The notes beneath the pieces are model-generated. The model was not told the origin of the DNA and did not search any database. It worked only from the letters and a program-made list of their open reading frames with translations. Both the position numbers and the translations under genes were made by a program. Shown in pieces: positions 63,651 through 64,000 of a stretch of DNA of 64,000 bases. Each line of letters begins with the position of its first letter. The first letter of the stretch is position 1. This stretch comes from Mangrovimonas aestuarii (GTDB taxonomy: Bacteria; Bacteroidota; Bacteroidia; Flavobacteriales; Flavobacteriaceae), in assembly GCF_028767185.1 (NCBI RefSeq), contig NZ_JARACK010000010.1, forward strand, positions 36,699-100,698, written 5' to 3'.

Positions 63651-64000
63651 TTACCTCTTCAAAGTAAAGTGCGACCTAAAGGTCTTTATTTCTCCCGTTC
63701 TCGGTTCACTGTACTCTATGGTAAACCAGTAGTCGTTGCTAGGCATGGCGACCCCGTTGAAGTTACCGTCCCAACCATCGTCCGCTGGGCTTAGCTGTTT
63801 TAGCAGTTTTCCGTAGCGGTCAAAGATGTAGATCTTTGCATCCGGCTGGTTGTCCATTGCGGAAATTGTCCATGTGTCGTTGTAGCCGTCGCCGTTCGGG
63901 GTAAAGAACTTCATGTAGTCCATCACCGTTACCGTCACGCTGGCCTCTCCACAGCCGTTCTTGTCGCGCACCGTTACCGTGTGCTCTCCGGCCGATACGT
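63651..64000 (-). CDS. C-terminal part of a T9SS type B (gliding-motility-associated) surface protein
   Basis: Partial gene; the reading frame stays open to the window edge, so only the last about 116 residues are seen. They contain the end of a repeated beta-domain (GEHTVTVRDKNGCGEASVTV, SprB/PKD-like) and the full T9SS type B sorting domain (FFTPNGDGYNDTWTI, IYIFDRYGKLLKQLSPADDG, WDGNFNGVAMPSNDYWFTIE, FRSHFTLKR). The protein would be exported by type IX secretion and retained on the surface, as for large adhesins. Its DNA is much richer in G and C than all neighbours. Confidence 0.88.
   Translation of the reverse strand, partial: VSAGEHTVTVRDKNGCGEASVTVTVMDYMKFFTPNGDGYNDTWTISAMDNQPDAKIYIFDRYGKLLKQLSPADDGWDGNFNGVAMPSNDYWFTIEYSEPRTGEIKTFRSHFTLKR

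Overview
The window looks like a chromosome segment of a marine or aquatic member of the Flavobacteriaceae (Bacteroidota). This rests on AT-rich DNA, type IX secretion (T9SS) sorting domains, SusC/TonB-type and OMP-family barrels, HmuY lipoproteins, DUF families typical of flavobacteria (DUF6607, DUF4254, DUF6427, DUF6341), and repeated matches to the Bacteroidota promoter consensus (TTG, 17-23 bp, TAnnTTTG). No rRNA, tRNA, IS element, prophage or CRISPR array was seen. No gene-free stretch exceeds 300 bp; the longest is 45056-45321.

Layout. (1) 1-6.3 kb: an outer-membrane barrel protein, a TolB-like propeller lipoprotein, an M28 peptidase lipoprotein with PDZ domain, DusB, and a small secreted orphan. 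(2) 6.4-12.2 kb: two consecutive inorganic-carbon modules, SulP-Usp-carbonic anhydrase and SulP-carbonic anhydrase, each closed by a terminator hairpin. (3) 12.3-22.4 kb: two divergent operons that together look like a haem/iron acquisition locus. Leftward are a TonB-dependent receptor, an HmuY lipoprotein and a T9SS-exported HmuY-like protein. Rightward are DUF6607, a secreted ankyrin protein, a DUF2271 protein with an ApbE-type flavinylation motif, and a PepSY-flavodoxin-ferredoxin-reductase fusion. (4) 22.4-24.8 kb: housekeeping genes (CvpA, PheS and two conserved unknowns). (5) 24.8-30.9 kb: a CarH-like B12-binding MerR photoregulator, a triple-fasciclin lipoprotein, and crtI-crtB-crtZ-lycopene cyclase, predicted to make zeaxanthin-type carotenoid. 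(6) 30.9-35.8 kb: GT9, DUF4254, upp, DUF6427, DUF6341, purD.

(7) 35.9-63.5 kb: a surface-polysaccharide locus. A CapK-like adenylate-forming enzyme and a GT4 face a run of about 24 leftward genes. That run begins with a 565-aa protein of unknown function and a Wzz-like protein. It supplies dTDP-rhamnose (rmlBACD), UDP-ManNAcA (wecB, wecC) and UDP-GlcA/UDP-xylose (ugd, uxs). It also encodes MBOAT/SGNH acylation, a flippase, two O-antigen polymerase/ligase-family proteins, two sulfotransferases, a deacetylase, a hexapeptide acyltransferase, glycosyltransferases and a WcaJ-like initiating transferase. A Wzx/Wzy-type pathway is the most economical reading; no export channel (Wza) or tyrosine kinase is in the window. 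(8) 63.65 kb to the right edge: the C-terminus of a gliding-motility/T9SS type B protein in conspicuously GC-rich DNA.

The strongest leads are the flavin-based periplasmic reduction system beside haem uptake, the CarH-like regulator with repeated TGTCTAA sites beside carotenoid genes, and the nucleoside-phosphorylase-like signature in the 565-aa protein heading the polysaccharide operon. All family assignments come from reading motifs and recalled family knowledge; no database search was run.
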